Assembly: GCA_016490735.1 (NCBI GenBank)
Contig: JAEMWC010000950.1
Location: forward strand, 267,697-331,696
Reading direction: 5' to 3'
DNA length: 64,000 nucleotides
DNA from: Pachyseris speciosa
Lineage: Eukaryota; Cnidaria; Anthozoa; Scleractinia; Pachyseridae
Every line of letters begins with the position of its first letter. Position 1 is the first letter of the stretch. The notes under the pieces were generated by a model, which saw only the letters and a list, made by a program, of their open reading frames with translations, did not search any database and was not told the origin of the DNA. Shown in pieces: positions 53,286 to 64,000 of the stretch. A program made the position numbers and the translations under genes.

Positions 53286-54129
53286 GTTTTGTGCGGTGGT
53301 GAGACTGTTGTGTGTTTCAGGAAAGCGATGCTTTTTCTCCGATTGAATTGCCACTCTGCGGTAAAAAATTCTTTTTTTGCAGAGTGTTTTTTAATTTCTT
53401 TGCGAAAGCGAAATCAGGCGGCTATAGTACGAGTCACACTCCTGAGGTCAACATGCGAGTTCCGAAACACATCACGTGCTAGGCAACCGGGGTGATCATA
53501 TTTCATCATTCGGCGAATTTGACGGCACTAAGATATTTTTTCGAGTATTTTTGCCGGCATTGTTTACCTATTTGCTACGATGAAAACACTAACTAACAGC
53601 GCTTGTTTAAAGCCAAACAAAAAAAGTAATTTTTGACTAAATTTCACGTTCTTGGAAAAGCCGGTTGAAAGCCGAACAGGAATTTGCATATTCCGTGATG
53701 TGTATCTGACCTTTGTGAGAAAATTCTGAGGTATTCGGTTAAAAAACAAAGCAAAAACTCAGCAAGGAAAATCTTGAATCTTGTCGTGGCATTTCGTTCT
53801 CACATGGGCGTCTTCACACAAGAAATAACCTCACCGGTCAAAAGAAAATAATTATTGCTCCTTTCATTTTCGATTCGAGTGTGTCATGATCAGTTAACCT
53901 CCAGCCCTTCGAGCTGATCAATTACAAGTCTATTCATTTACGTTAAACATTCTCCAAAATATTGATATCAGTGACTCTTGACGAATTCGCCGACAGGGAC
54001 GTGCAAACTTTCCGAAAATTGCGACGTGAAAAGGTTTGAAACTCAGACGGACAATATAAAGACCCATCGTATGAACAGCTGGGGCCTCAATCAGAAATAT
54101 ATGACTTGCTTGAAAGCTTCCATTCATTC

Positions 54130-54245
54130 TATTCGAACGATTCAAACGAAGCAAGTCGAGTGCTATTTGTAAACTAGCGAAACGTTTCAAACGAAACGAA
54201 CCAAACTATCGATCAAACTATTCAAACGCTAGGCGAAACGCACGC
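54130..54245. repeat. Subterminal array of GTTTGAAACG-like motifs, element 1 right
   Basis: GAACGATTCAAACGAAGC, GCGAAACGTTTCAAACGAAA and CTATTCAAACGCTAGGCGAA mirror the left array. Such clusters may be transposase binding sites (inference). Confidence 0.7.
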
Positions 54246-55116
54246 TTTGTATTTTGACCCTTCTGTCGAAATTTAGCTTGAAAATTACCTATGTAACGCT
54301 GAAAAAATCACTTAAACTCTAAAACTATTTAGTTTCCGTTTATGAACTTTTTCGAGGGGATTGTTCAACTAATGTGCATCTCGATTTTCGTGGATTTGGG
54401 GTCAAATTTTTCGTAAAAGCAAAAATTGTCTCAAAAACCACAATCACGTTCACTTTTGTTTTTATCGCTAATTTTTGAGTACGGTTTTTTATTTTGTTCT
54501 TAACTCAAAATGGAAAGGAATTTCAATGCTTTCTTTTTGCCAGCTAAATGCACATGAAATTTCATTTCCATTCCTGTTTTCAAACTATTACAGTTGTCCT
54601 GAAATCTTAAATTCTAGCTCATTATTTAGTGTTACATGTTTTGTAACGGAGTTGGTAACCAATACCGTGCGCAAGGCCTAGAGCACGTGAAATGATTGAC
54701 GGGTGGAAAGTATTGTTTGATAGTGTGACGTAGACTATATGTTTGGCGGTTAAAACATCGATTTAAGTTTTATTGATAAGAAACTTACGTGGCTGTGAGG
54801 TGAGGATCGCTAGCTAAATTTCATCAAAACTCACCAGCCTGGTGGTCGAACAGGGCCTTGCGAACGGTGTTGGTTACCATGCGTACGCAAATCTTAATAT
54901 TTAACTTTCGCCCTAAATTTTTCGCTGGAACACTAACTATTTGAAATGTCAGGTACAGATCCTAAACGCTTATCATTTAAACAATTCAGGACTACCTTTC
55001 CAGTTGACTTAAGTTCACGTCATTTCAAGAAAACACGGAATTGCCTTTACCACTTGCGCTTATATTTGTTTACTTCTGTCACACTTAAGGACAACATTTG
55101 TATCGTTTACCAGCGT

Positions 55117-55270
55117 TTCCATTGTGCAAGAAGCGTTCATTTGTTTGGTTCGTATAGTTTGATAGGCATTTTCAAACGTGCGTTTCTTTCGTTTCAAGCG
55201 TTTCTCGTCGTGCGTTTCTATCATTCCAATCGTTTGGTTCGTTTCAAACGTTTCGAAGGTTTCAATCGAT
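55117..55270. repeat. Subterminal GTTTGAAACG-like array, element 2 left
   Basis: CGTTTCAAGCGTTTCTCG, CCAATCGTTTGGTTCG and CAAACGTTTCGAAGG. Same distance from the element end (263 bp) as in copy 1. Confidence 0.7.
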
Positions 55271-56094
55271 GTTTACGCTGAACCTCGCCCCGAAAATTAA
55301 AAGCCATCGAAGATTTTCTTCGCGTCCCAGCTCCAAAATATAAAAAAAACCAGTTCAACATGAAATAAAACATAACTTTATTCAGAAGCTTTGATAACAC
55401 AGGGCACAAGAATTGAAATGCTAACTTTCACTGCTGAAGTTAAGCTTAGAAAATTTTTAAGACGCTGGAAATTTATATTTTCATTCTTAATGAAATTTGA
55501 TCGGCGAAGAAATCTGCCGCCTTGGACGTGACGAATGTTGTTGACTCTTTTTGTGTCATAATGATTGTAATGTTTGGCAAAGCATTCAATCTGTATTTCT
55601 TTTACTTAACTTACCTGTTATTATACTTGTAACATTTTGATCGACTGCCTCGTTAAAAGACAAAATAAGAAATTTGTGTGACTGTGTCCTTTGGGAATTT
55701 AACAATGTAATTTCCTTGGCGCCGTTCCGACGTGACAGAAAATATTTTCCACAGAAGCGAAATTTATGAATGGAACGATATGTTGTATTGTGAAAAAGAT
55801 CAAGGTTTTGAGTTTTGGAACTGTTTGAAAAGAGGTATAATCGAAAGAGCTAAATTAATTCCAGTTCGTGGGATAATTTCCCGTGAATTATCAGATCAAG
55901 AAAAAGAAATTTGCACAAATGCAACAAAGCTAAATTTATCATTTATTTTTGTACAATTATTTTTAAACTTTGATCAATAAAGTTAGACAAGAACCTCTCA
56001 TACAACTGAAGTAATTCGACTGGCTGTGAATTATATTTATATATGTACTTTACTACAGCGGAATGAGTAAGGATGGTTGTGTATATGAAACCGA

Positions 56095-56215
56095 CAGCGA
56101 ACGATTAAAAAGTTCCAAACGCTTGAAACGATTGAAACGCAGCTAAAAATAAGAAATGTTTGAAAAGATTGAAACGATTTGTTTTGCACGATTCACACGC
56201 TAAACTCTGTTAACC
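56095..56215. repeat. Subterminal GTTTGAAACG-like array, element 2 right
   Basis: CAAACGCTTGAAACGATTGA, AAGATTGAAACGATTTG and similar units, about 450 bp from the right end. Confidence 0.7.
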
Positions 56216-57454
56216 AAACGCACGATGCAAACGCCATGTGCATAATAATTTCCATGGCCGGGATCTCTTGCCGACGAACCCAAACATGTGACACTGAACT
56301 TGTCAAAGCCACTGCTTCATTATCAACTTGTTCAAAGTTGAATGCGACGGATGAGAAAGTACAATTAATATGCATCTCAAAAAGGTAAGAATTAGTGTGA
56401 TATTGTAGTAGGCCGCAATTTTAAGTGTAAATTTGCCCACCTTGTTTCTCCCGAATTTGAACAGTTTTGCACGAACGCGTTTAAGTTTTTTTAATTTTTC
56501 ACACGAAATAATCGGTTTTCTTGATAATTCTTGTATACAGGTTCATGCACATAAAATTTAGTTTTAGTTTCTGTTTTTGAAGTTTCCAGATAGTTTCTAC
56601 GTTTCTTGCTTTGGCTGTTTTCTAGTGTCACACCTAATTTGTTACGCTCGTGGTAACCAACACCATGCACAAGGCCACAGACGTCATTTAAGTCTGTAGA
56701 ACCGCAAGTCAGACACTTCTCAAAGAATCCCGTGGTTTTTCTCTGTGCTTGCCAAATGCGAAGAGATTTAAGTTGACTCCTGGAACAAATCGGAGTTTCG
56801 CAGTACAGAGTACTGAGCCAGGCAGGACAGTCTGAAAGCAACTCTTGTCTTAAAAGCGGCCCGCAGTTGAGAGTCTTGGCCCATTTGCCAAAGGTTGCCG
56901 TGCTAGAAATTCGGAAAGGAGAGTCGTTTTTTGACTTAGATGAAAAAAAAAGCGGATGTTTGACGATGTGTTGCCCGTGCTCGAAAGGATGTTTTTATGC
57001 CCACAATTCAATGTGACCACAGAGGGCGCTGTTTCCTTGAAAAGTTGTTGTGAGGACTGGAAATGAATATTCGCTCGGCTGCGGTGGGAAAATTTTCACT
57101 GCGGAGCGGAAACATTACGGAGAATTCATCTAAGAGTGGGAAATCGGCAAGACGATCAGCCAGTCCATTTTCGATGAGCTGAGTATCTTGGAAAACCAGT
57201 GCAAGGAAAAGTTTCTTTGCTGCATGCAGCAAATATTCAAAGCACAAAAGTCGTGACAAGGTGACAGCGCCCTCTGTCTGGTAATGTGAACACACGTAAA
57301 GATAAACATGCTGGTGGATTTTAACATATAAATCACTTTTGCACCGAGTACCTCAGTTAGTTCGCTTATATGGAGTCTTGTAAACATCATCAAAAAGTAT
57401 TTTCACGCGAGATTAACAGCAAAAAGCATTTTCACCCCAGATAAACAGTTAAAA

Positions 57455-57680
57455 TTGAAGGGCTTGGTGGAAAACTATGCTGAATGGATTTTTAGGTGAA
57501 CGCGGTTTTTGGCCTGTGTTTTCTCGAAGACTAAGTGCAAAGCAGCAAAAAAGAATATAGGGCAATGTTTACCACATAAAAACAAGCCTGTATGCAAAAA
57601 AACAGCAATTATGGAGCAAAATCAAAAAAAAAAAAACTCCCAAAAATCCACTTAGCATAGTTTTCCACCAAGTCCTTCAT
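57455..57680. mobile_element. MITE in the left arm, TIR TGAAGGGCTTGGTGG
   Basis: A 226-bp fold-back element: TTGAAGGGCTTGGTGGAAAA to TTTTCCACCAAGTCCTTCA, with GGATTTTTAGG/AAAAATCC inner pairing. The second copy, in inverted context, is 60154-60377. Confidence 0.75.
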
Positions 57681-57736
57681 AAGTCTGTCTTATTAACATT
57701 CATGAAGCAATGCCCAAGGGTATTCTTTATTGAAAA

Positions 57737-59671
57737 CTAAGCGCCAAATGCTCGTAACTGAAGGGTAAAACTGGAACTGGACATGAAATGATTGACAGGT
57801 AGAAAGAATTGTTCCATAACCCATACCAAAATTAACACTGTAGACAAAAAATAAATCGGGCCATAATTTTCAGCCCAAACTGGGCCGAAATCAACCGAAA
57901 TAAGGCCTTAAAAGTTCAACCAAAAGTTAACCAAAACGAGCCTCACTTAAACGTAAATGTTTGAGCCACAAAATAAATAGAACCCAAATGGCAACCTCAC
58001 TCGAGTGATGCAAAACTGGGCCAAAATTGGGCTTAAAGTACGCCATCATTTTGGCTGAATAGTATAGCAATACTGATATGTGTTGACACGCTGCATATTT
58101 CTGTAATCCTGTTCGACCTAACTTTGGCCACATTTGGGCGAAAATTAGGCTGTAGTTGAGGCTGATATCCAGCCATTTTGGGCTCAAGATTACGCTCAAC
58201 AGTAACTCGACACTGGCCTTTACTCGAGATGGGCGGTTGTTGACGACCACCAAGCCGCCAAAATGATCTGAAAAGCTAACCTCTGTATTAAAATCATAAC
58301 ATAAAACACCAATATACGCATTGTAAGGGCAGGGAAGTTTTTTCTTTAATATTGTCAGCTTATTGATACAGCTATTAAAATCATAATGCTCAACTGTTAA
58401 GGTAAATACGTTTGTGTTAATCGCTAAGAAGTTAAGCTTAATTTTGTTCAGCTCCGAGATGACTTAACAATAAATGCAAGTTTGCTGATGACCACGCAAC
58501 AAATTTTCAACCTATTACAATCCAGTGAATTGCACCAACGACAATCATCTAAAGTAAGAGAATTAATTGCCACCAGCTGCCAAATTACAAAATTAATACC
58601 AAAGAAACATGGAACAGTCTGCTTCACGGTTGAATCTTAGCTCGTTTGCCAGCTAGGCTACGTTTGCCGCTATTTCTACAACAAACAGAGCGGTGAAATG
58701 TGCTCACCTACATGTAGATCAGTCTTGATCAGTCTGCTACTTCCCTTTCTTTGGAATCCATAAAATTAGATGGGTGCAAGTTTCATGGAGGTTACCAGTT
58801 CACTTTTACAGCAAACAGTTAGACATCCAAAAGCATCTTTCACATTGTGCAGTTCCCGCCGAAAACAATACAGAAAGCTGCTCGCTTCCATGGAGAAACC
58901 CCAACAAAGATGTCGTGAAAATCGCTCTTTTCAAATCGTATGGTATTAATTAATGTCCTGGCAAAATCCAAGGTATATTTCCACACTTTCATCCCGAAAT
59001 GAAGACACTCCACTTGAAATTTACGTGCTTTTAGTTTAAACTGAGCAACAGTAATTGAGTTCGACTGAATCACCGGTTCTAACACTAGATGGTCACAAAA
59101 CGGCAACAATACACATCTTGTCTCAAATTTACCATGGGACTGGGACCGTCACGTTCCAACTCTGTGCTGCGAGAAATTGAAACTTTTATCCATTTAAATA
59201 TTTGCTATCGTAATTTTGCTTCTAAAGAATTGTGTCTACTATTTTCTTTTTCTCGATAAAGAATATTTATTGCGGATTAAATTAGGACCCCTCGTGTTTT
59301 TGGAACGTGAAAGATTCAGTTTGTTGCTCAACATGTACATGTGGAGCGTGCTTTTGTTATCTTTTATCTTGATGAACGACATACGTATTCCAGAGAACTG
59401 CTGCACGAAATTAACTTCAAAGATGAAGTTGACCTTGCAGTGGACTTATCCTCGTGATGTTGGATGGACTTTGCTTGGGCTAAATTACAAACTAAAGGAA
59501 TCCATCTACCGTATGTGATATTAACTTATCTCGGCCAAAGCCTTTCCGAAAGAATTGAGTCAACCAAGAAACCTGTGCGCTCTTTTCATTTCAGAGGAAC
59601 CCTTTAGGCTGATTGAGACTCAAAATATGCTGCTTACTTTAACGTTAACGTTTGCAATGCCCTAGGCAGAA
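57737..59671. other. Spacer of the inverted repeat, no gene seen
   Basis: Contains scattered GGGCCAAAATTGGGC-like short palindromes (57855-58200) and nothing coding. A 100-codon frame (59216-59518) shows no family. Confidence 0.4.
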
Positions 59672-59856
59672 ACCTACCCTATCTCTAACCCTAGCTCTAA
59701 CCCTAACCACAACCCAGCTCTAACCCTAATCCTAACCCTAGCTCTAACCCTAACCCTAACCCTAACCCTAACCCTAACTCTAACCCTAGCCCTAACCCCA
59801 ACGCTAGCCCTAGCCCTAATTTCAACCCTAACTCTAAACTTAACAATAACCCTAAA
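59672..59856 (-). repeat. Interstitial telomere-like array (TTAGGG on the minus strand)
   Basis: About 185 bp of CCCTAA-type repeats with degenerate units (CTAACCCTAGCTCTAACCC, then five near-perfect CCTAAC units around 59745-59780). The purine strand is TTAGGG, the metazoan telomere repeat. It is placed in the spacer between the arms of the large inverted repeat. Confidence 0.85.
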
Positions 59857-60097
59857 TCTTCTGAGTGCTGTTTTCAAGTCGGACAAAATCTATACACGCT
59901 GGCTTAAGGTTAACCAAGGCTGCTGTGTGCTGTTTTTAAGTCAACCAAGAATGTTGAGCACTGTTTTCCAGCTAAGGAAGCTTCTTGAGCACTATCAGTA
60001 AGCAAAACACTGGTAATAAGCGCTGAATTTAAAAACTACTGCCATTTCCAAGTCGGATGGGCATCTTGTGCGCTGTTTATGAGTCAAAAAGGCACAT
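59857..60097. other. Spacer, no feature seen
   Basis: Repeated GAGCACTGTTTTCCA-like phrases (TGCTGTTTTCAAGTC, TGCTGTTTTTAAGTC, CTGTTTTCCAGC), a weak short tandem pattern. No gene. Confidence 0.4.
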
Positions 60098-61575
60098 TGC
60101 GCATAAAGAATACTTTGGGGCATTGCTTCATGAATGTTAATAAGGCAGACTTATGAAGGGCTTGGTGGAAAACTATGCTAAGTGGATTTTTAGGTGAAAG
60201 CGTTTTTTGGCCTGTGTTTTCTTGAAGACTAAGCGTAAAGCAGCGAAAAAGAAAACAGGGCAATGTTTACCACATAAAAACAAGCCTGTAGGCAAAAAAC
60301 CAGCAATTTTGGAGCAAAATGAAAAAAAAAAAAACTCCCAAAAATCCACTTAGCGTAGTTTCCACCAAGCCCTTCAATTATTTTCACTCGAGTCGTGTGA
60401 CAGCCCATTGTGTGCGATCGAATTTCACAATTCAATATACCAGGTATGCAAATTTTCGGCAGTTTGAAGCTGAAGAATATCTTCAGAACTAGTTAAGTAT
60501 TTTGTCCAAAGTCTTAACATGTCGTCATTTACTTTAATTTTAGTACCATTTTCGTTACATATTTTCCATTTGACAATGAAAATGAATCCATTGACAACGT
60601 TTCTCAACCGCCGAAACCACGCAAAACTTACTATTCTGAAAGCCCCGTTTAGAAATGAAAACCGACAGAAAATTCACTGTTTGCAAGATACTCAGCTCAT
60701 CGAAAACGGACCGACTTCTCGTGATTCCGATTTCCCACTCTTAGATGAATTTTCCGTAATGTTTCCGTTCCAAAGTGAAAATTTTCCCACCGCAGCCGAG
60801 CGAATATTCATTTCCAGTCCTCGCAACAACTTTTCAAGGAGACAGCACCCTCCGTGGTCACATTGAATGTGGGCATAAAAACATCCTTTCGAGCGCGGGC
60901 AACACGTCGTCAAACATCCGATTTTTTTCACCTAAGTGAAAAAACAACTCTCCTTTCCGAATTTCTAGCACGGCAGCCTTTGGCAAATGGGCCAAGACTC
61001 TCAACTGCGGGCCGCTTTTAAGACGAGAGTTGCTTTCAGACTGTCCTGCCTGGCTCAGTACTCTGTACTGCAAAACGCCGATTTGTTCCAGGAGTCAACT
61101 TAAATCTCTTAGCGTTTGGCAAGCACACTGTCTGACTTGCTGATCTACAGACTTAAATGACGTCCATTCGACCACATGCCTGGCGAGTTTCGATTAAATT
61201 TAGCTAGCAATCGACACCTCACAGCCACGTAAGTTTCCTATCAATAAAACTTAAATCAATGTTTTAACCGCCAAACGTATAGTCTACGTCACACTATCAA
61301 ACAATACTTTCCACCCGTCAATCATTCCACGTGCTCTACAGGTAATTCAATTTGGGCATGAATATTAATACGCAAGGGAATGAGCTGACTTGGGTTTTTT
61401 GCATATGTTATTACTCGAAAACGAAGAGGAAATCAGCCAAAACAAATGCAGAGCAAAGTTTTTTTAACTGGAGTGAGGTCCACATGCCAAATCGCAGCAG
61501 TTTCTTTTGAGCACATCGACAATCGACCAAAAACCGGGAGGACGTTCTTGCCCCAAGCCCTTCATTGTTCAGATC
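60098..61575. repeat. Right arm of the large inverted repeat, uninterrupted
   Basis: Inverse of the left arm (52643-57736) without the two 1.8-kb transposons. It includes CATTGCTTCATGAATGTTAA (60121), the MITE 60154-60377, and then GATACTCAGCTCATCGAAAA (60689) through CCCCAAGCCCTTCA (61552-61565). It keeps both empty target sites. Confidence 0.8.
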
Positions 61576-61579
61576 GTCA

Positions 61580-61722
61580 TGTTCATTTTACATTTTGGTG
61601 CATTTCTTTGCTGTCCTTTGAAAATGACAGTTTCAAATGGCCAAATTGAAGGTACTGTGGAGGACATCTTTCCATAACAGTACTTTTTTCATTCTTTTTC
61701 TTTATTTCAATGCCGTCTGCAG
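61580..61722 (+). repeat. Direct repeat D, copy 2
   Basis: Same orientation as 52495-52640. Hence the inverted-repeat block of about 9 kb is bounded by direct repeats. Confidence 0.75.
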
Positions 61723-62040
61723 CAATAATTATTGTTCAGTGGTAGGTCATTAAGTCAATATGGGAGAGTTATATATATTCACGTATCCAATAGTTACGAG
61801 AAGTCTTAAATAATAGAGGGAGCTTTGACCCACTAATCAATGGCACTCCTTCCAGTATTTACAACCACCTGTAATCTTCAACCATTTACACGAAGTCTGT
61901 GCTTCATTTAAAATCAGACATTCTCTGTTTTATTGCACCCCTTTTCCGTTTCTGCTCCTGAACTTTGAAATGAACTGCCACAAGATGTGAAATTAAGTAG
62001 TAGTGTAGAGATTTTTAAATGCCAACTGATCAAGCCTGTC
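61723..62040. other. Sequence between the inverted-repeat block and the LINE
   Basis: No feature recognised. Confidence 0.35.
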
Positions 62041-63880
62041 CTTAAGTGTCCAGCACTTTTCTCATGATTTTCCCTGTTCCGACAAGCACACCTGCTGCAG
62101 GAGTTCCATGTGGTAGGACATTCCCAGTAGGTTTACCCAGTTTCCAAATCCCCTTGAGATTGTCCCCAATGCACCAATAACTACTGGAATGGCATGGACC
62201 GATCGACAGTTCCATATCCGCTTGATCTTGTGCTTAAAATCGTCATAGTTCTCGATCTTCTCTCTTTCTTTGCTGAGCACTCTTGTGTCAAAGGGCAGGC
62301 TATGTCAATAATAAGGCAAGATTTTTCTTCCTTATTCAAGAGCACAATATCATTTGAAGTTCCATAACAGTTTGTACTTTTCGGAGTCACAGACCGGATC
62401 AGTCTTGTGGTTTATCGTAGTACTTTTGGGTGCGCTCGTTTAAATATGAGGTCTTGTCCATGTCTAAGTCCTTCACCTTAAGGACTTCCTCCTTGTTTAG
62501 TACCTTTCCCTTGCAGGTATTTATTTAGTCTGTTATCTCAACATTCACACACTCCTCGATCATTCCACGGCCACCCTCAGATCGTTTCATGTGTAATTGG
62601 TCCACATCTGCCTGAGGATGTAATGCTCGAAAGCTGGTCAACAGTTTGCGTGTTTCACGATCCATTAACTGTTGCTCCTCATTGTTCCATTCTATAATTC
62701 CTGCTCCATACCTTACATTTGACACTGCTCTTGAATTTATTGCTTTGATCGTGTTGCCCCTATTCAGCTTGGATTTGAGTATTGTCCTTAGTCTACGAAA
62801 ATATTCCTTTTAAATCTTATCTTTCATCTCACCATGCTTTATATTGTCTGCCTCTAGCACCCCAAGATACTTATCTTCATTATCCTCACTGTTTAAGGCT
62901 CTTATCACTTTATCCCAAGAAGGGAGATTCCTTCACTTTGGATTACTTTGCCTCACTTCAAAATCAGTGCTTCACGCTTGGATATTCCAAACTCCATCCC
63001 AATTTCCTTAGTCACCACTCTAACAGTTTGAATTAGAGAATCCTCTTGGTTTTCGTTTTCCCCGTACAGCTTTAGGTTGTCTATAAAAAGCAAATGATTG
63101 ACCACTCCCATCTTATCACCAAGGTCATAGCCAGCCTTAACTTTCCGTAATACAAGTGATAGTGGTATCAGCGAGACCACAAATAGCAATGGTGATAAGC
63201 TGTCTCCTTGGAAGATTCCTCTTTTAATTTGCACTTCGCCCAGTTCTTCGTTACCAGCAGCCAACACTGAGGTTCACTGGCTCATACTGTTCTTAATTAA
63301 ATCGATCATATTCTGGGCCACGCCAAACATCCTCAACACTGTGGAATCCAAGAGTGTGGAACCATATCGAACGCTTTCTTATAATCTATCCAAGCCATTC
63401 CCAGTCCAGTTTTCCTTCCTTTGCAGTTCTTGATGATCGATTTGTCAATTAATAGCTAGCTACTCCTTTGTCCCCTGGACTTTCTTTGCACCCTTTTGCT
63501 CCTCCGGTAGTAAGCGCTTTCCTTCGAGATGCTCACACATCTTTTCTCCCAGCACCCCTGTCAGCAGTTTCCACATGATTGGTAAGCAAGTGATTGGCCT
63601 AAAGTTTTTCACCGCAGCCCCCTGTTCTTTATCTTTCATTATGACACAGTCCTCCTTTGGTCATCTTAGCTTAGCAGTAGCAGGATTACAACCTGGAGCT
63701 TGCTGCTCTTTCCCAGACACCACGTCAGGCGAAGCACGATTGGTTGCATTTACGCCATTCTCTGTACTTAGTGTTTCAGTCATCATTACAGTATTTTGCG
63801 AGCTTGATTTTTTCCTTAGGGGACTCCTCCCGTCGTTCATGGGTCAAAACCCTTACCCTGGAGCTCACTTCCATGAGCAC
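62041..63880 (-). pseudogene. R2/NeSL-like LINE reverse transcriptase, degenerate
   Basis: Read leftward. RT pieces are [20 protein letters not shown] (about 63640-63585) and [20 protein letters not shown], then IKRGIFQGDSLSPLLFVVSL and HLLFIDNLKLYG (63110; the catalytic F-x-D-D box reads FIDN). The maturase-like and C-terminal parts follow: RETRKLLTSFRALHPQADVD with EGGRGMIEECV (about 62660-62550), and IIDIACPLTQECS, IPVVIGALGTISRGFGNWVN (62310-62130). Frames shift several times. These motifs are typical of the site-specific-type LINE clade with R2/NeSL; exact clade uncertain. The right end is probably the element's 5' region. Confidence 0.75.
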
Positions 63881-64000
63881 GGAGCCCTCTAATCAGGTGC
63901 TAAGCTATGGGCCACCTGGTCCTGGCAAGGTCAGGGCCGGACCATCCCTGCACATCCCTCTTCACGGGATGTGTGTTACCCAAATTATTATTATTATTAT
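63881..64000 (-). other. Structured 5' region of the LINE and ATT microsatellite
   Basis: Hairpins CACATCCC/GGGATGTG (63951-63958 with 63966-63973) and GGTCC...GGACC (63918-63952 region) are next to the LINE on the side of its 5' end. An ATT repeat ends the window. Confidence 0.45.

Larger units (their letters stand above)
52865..54682. mobile_element. DNA transposon copy 1, 1810 bp, TSD TAGA
   Basis: Ends GGCCTTGCGCACGGTATTGG and its perfect inverse ...CCAATACCGTGCGCAAGGCC (52869-54678) are flanked by TAGA on both sides (52865-52868 and 54679-54682). The right arm of the inverted repeat has the uninterrupted site (TCTA at 61335-61338), which confirms the boundaries. No transposase ORF, so it is non-autonomous. 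It carries arrays of CGTTTGAAACG-like motifs about 270 bp from the left end and 430 bp from the right end. Known superfamilies with 4-bp duplications include Sola and Chapaev; class not decided. Confidence 0.85.
54850..56680. mobile_element. DNA transposon copy 2, 1823 bp, TSD ACAG
   Basis: Same family as copy 1: GGCCTTGCGAACGGTGTTGG at 54854 and the inverse ending CATGCACAAGGCC at 56676, flanked by ACAG at 54850-54853 and 56677-56680. The matching empty site in the right arm is at 61164-61167 (CCAT, i.e. ATGG on this strand, two differences from ACAG). Subterminal arrays are at about 55117-55270 and 56095-56215. The two copies differ internally. A short 82-codon frame (55732-55980) is not recognisable. 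Confidence 0.85.
52643..57736. repeat. Left arm of the large inverted repeat (with two transposon insertions)
   Basis: TTGAAGGGCTCGGGG at 52649 onward is found inverted at 61573 and leftward. Matching segments are 52643-52868, 54683-54853, 56681-57190 and 57455-57736. Between these lie two 1.8-kb transposons and a diverged piece (57200-57450). Arm similarity looks like 85-90% by eye. The right arm is 60098-61575. Confidence 0.8.

Noticed and set aside
59674..59886. 70-codon minus-strand ORF rich in Arg-Val
   Set aside because: It is a translation of the telomere-like repeat and not a gene.

Overview
The window looks like intronic DNA of a marine invertebrate, most probably an anthozoan cnidarian such as a coral (inference). 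The reasons are the AT-rich sequence, the long introns between symmetric phase 1-1 extracellular-domain exons, and the dense load of Polinton, Penelope-like, Ty3/Gypsy, R2/NeSL-like LINE, tRNA-SINE and MITE sequences. There are no operons, no CRISPR arrays and no prokaryotic signals.

Host gene (+ strand, about 1.5-52.4 kb). Twelve exons can be read by eye, and each is bounded by AG and GT and starts and ends in phase 1. They are one thrombospondin type-1 (TSP1) exon at 1539-1712, the same second TSP1 exon three times (22927, 26059 and 27462), two SRCR-type exons (36673 and 38099) and six Ig-domain exons (38973, 40757, 49368, 50438, 51649 and 52091). Together they describe a secreted or cell-surface TSP1-SRCR-Ig protein whose first and last exons lie outside the window. 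The triplicated TSP1 exon sits in two nested tandem duplications (3132 bp and about 1403 bp) that are almost identical. One SRCR exon lacks a single base.

First intron. A decayed 16.7-kb Polinton/Maverick (adintovirus-like) element fills 2.2-18.95 kb. It has inverted terminal repeats with 40-bp iterons and nested stem-loop ends. Its genes are a protein-primed DNA polymerase (+, broken by a 1.95-kb insertion), a small Cys-rich protein (+), a retrovirus-type integrase (-), a zinc-ribbon protein (+), a membrane-segment protein (-, split by a Penelope-like insertion), a packaging ATPase (-) and a + strand virion block. The virion block holds a Pro-rich acidic protein, a penton-like protein, a major capsid protein, a small basic protein, a lytic-peptide plus adenain-type protease frame, a zinc-ribbon/core-like protein and a phospholipase A2 protein. 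Two or three small minus-strand genes lie at the right end. Almost every gene carries stops or frameshifts.

Middle introns. A TE-gene fragment, a MITE, a tRNA-derived SINE and a helicase scrap (19-21 kb) precede the duplicated TSP1 region. A Ty3/Gypsy element with matching LTRs and a 5-bp target duplication follows at 30.2-36.65 kb, and it carries nested insertions. A 0.5-kb fold-back MITE lies at 37.1 kb.

3' part. Downstream of the last recognisable Ig exon there is a large imperfect inverted repeat (about 52.6-57.7 kb against 60.1-61.6 kb). Its left arm is interrupted by two related 1.8-kb DNA transposons with 4-bp target duplications, and the right arm keeps the matching empty sites. Its spacer contains an interstitial telomere-like array. 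The window ends in a minus-strand R2/NeSL-like LINE. All names rest on reading motifs by eye; no database search was possible.
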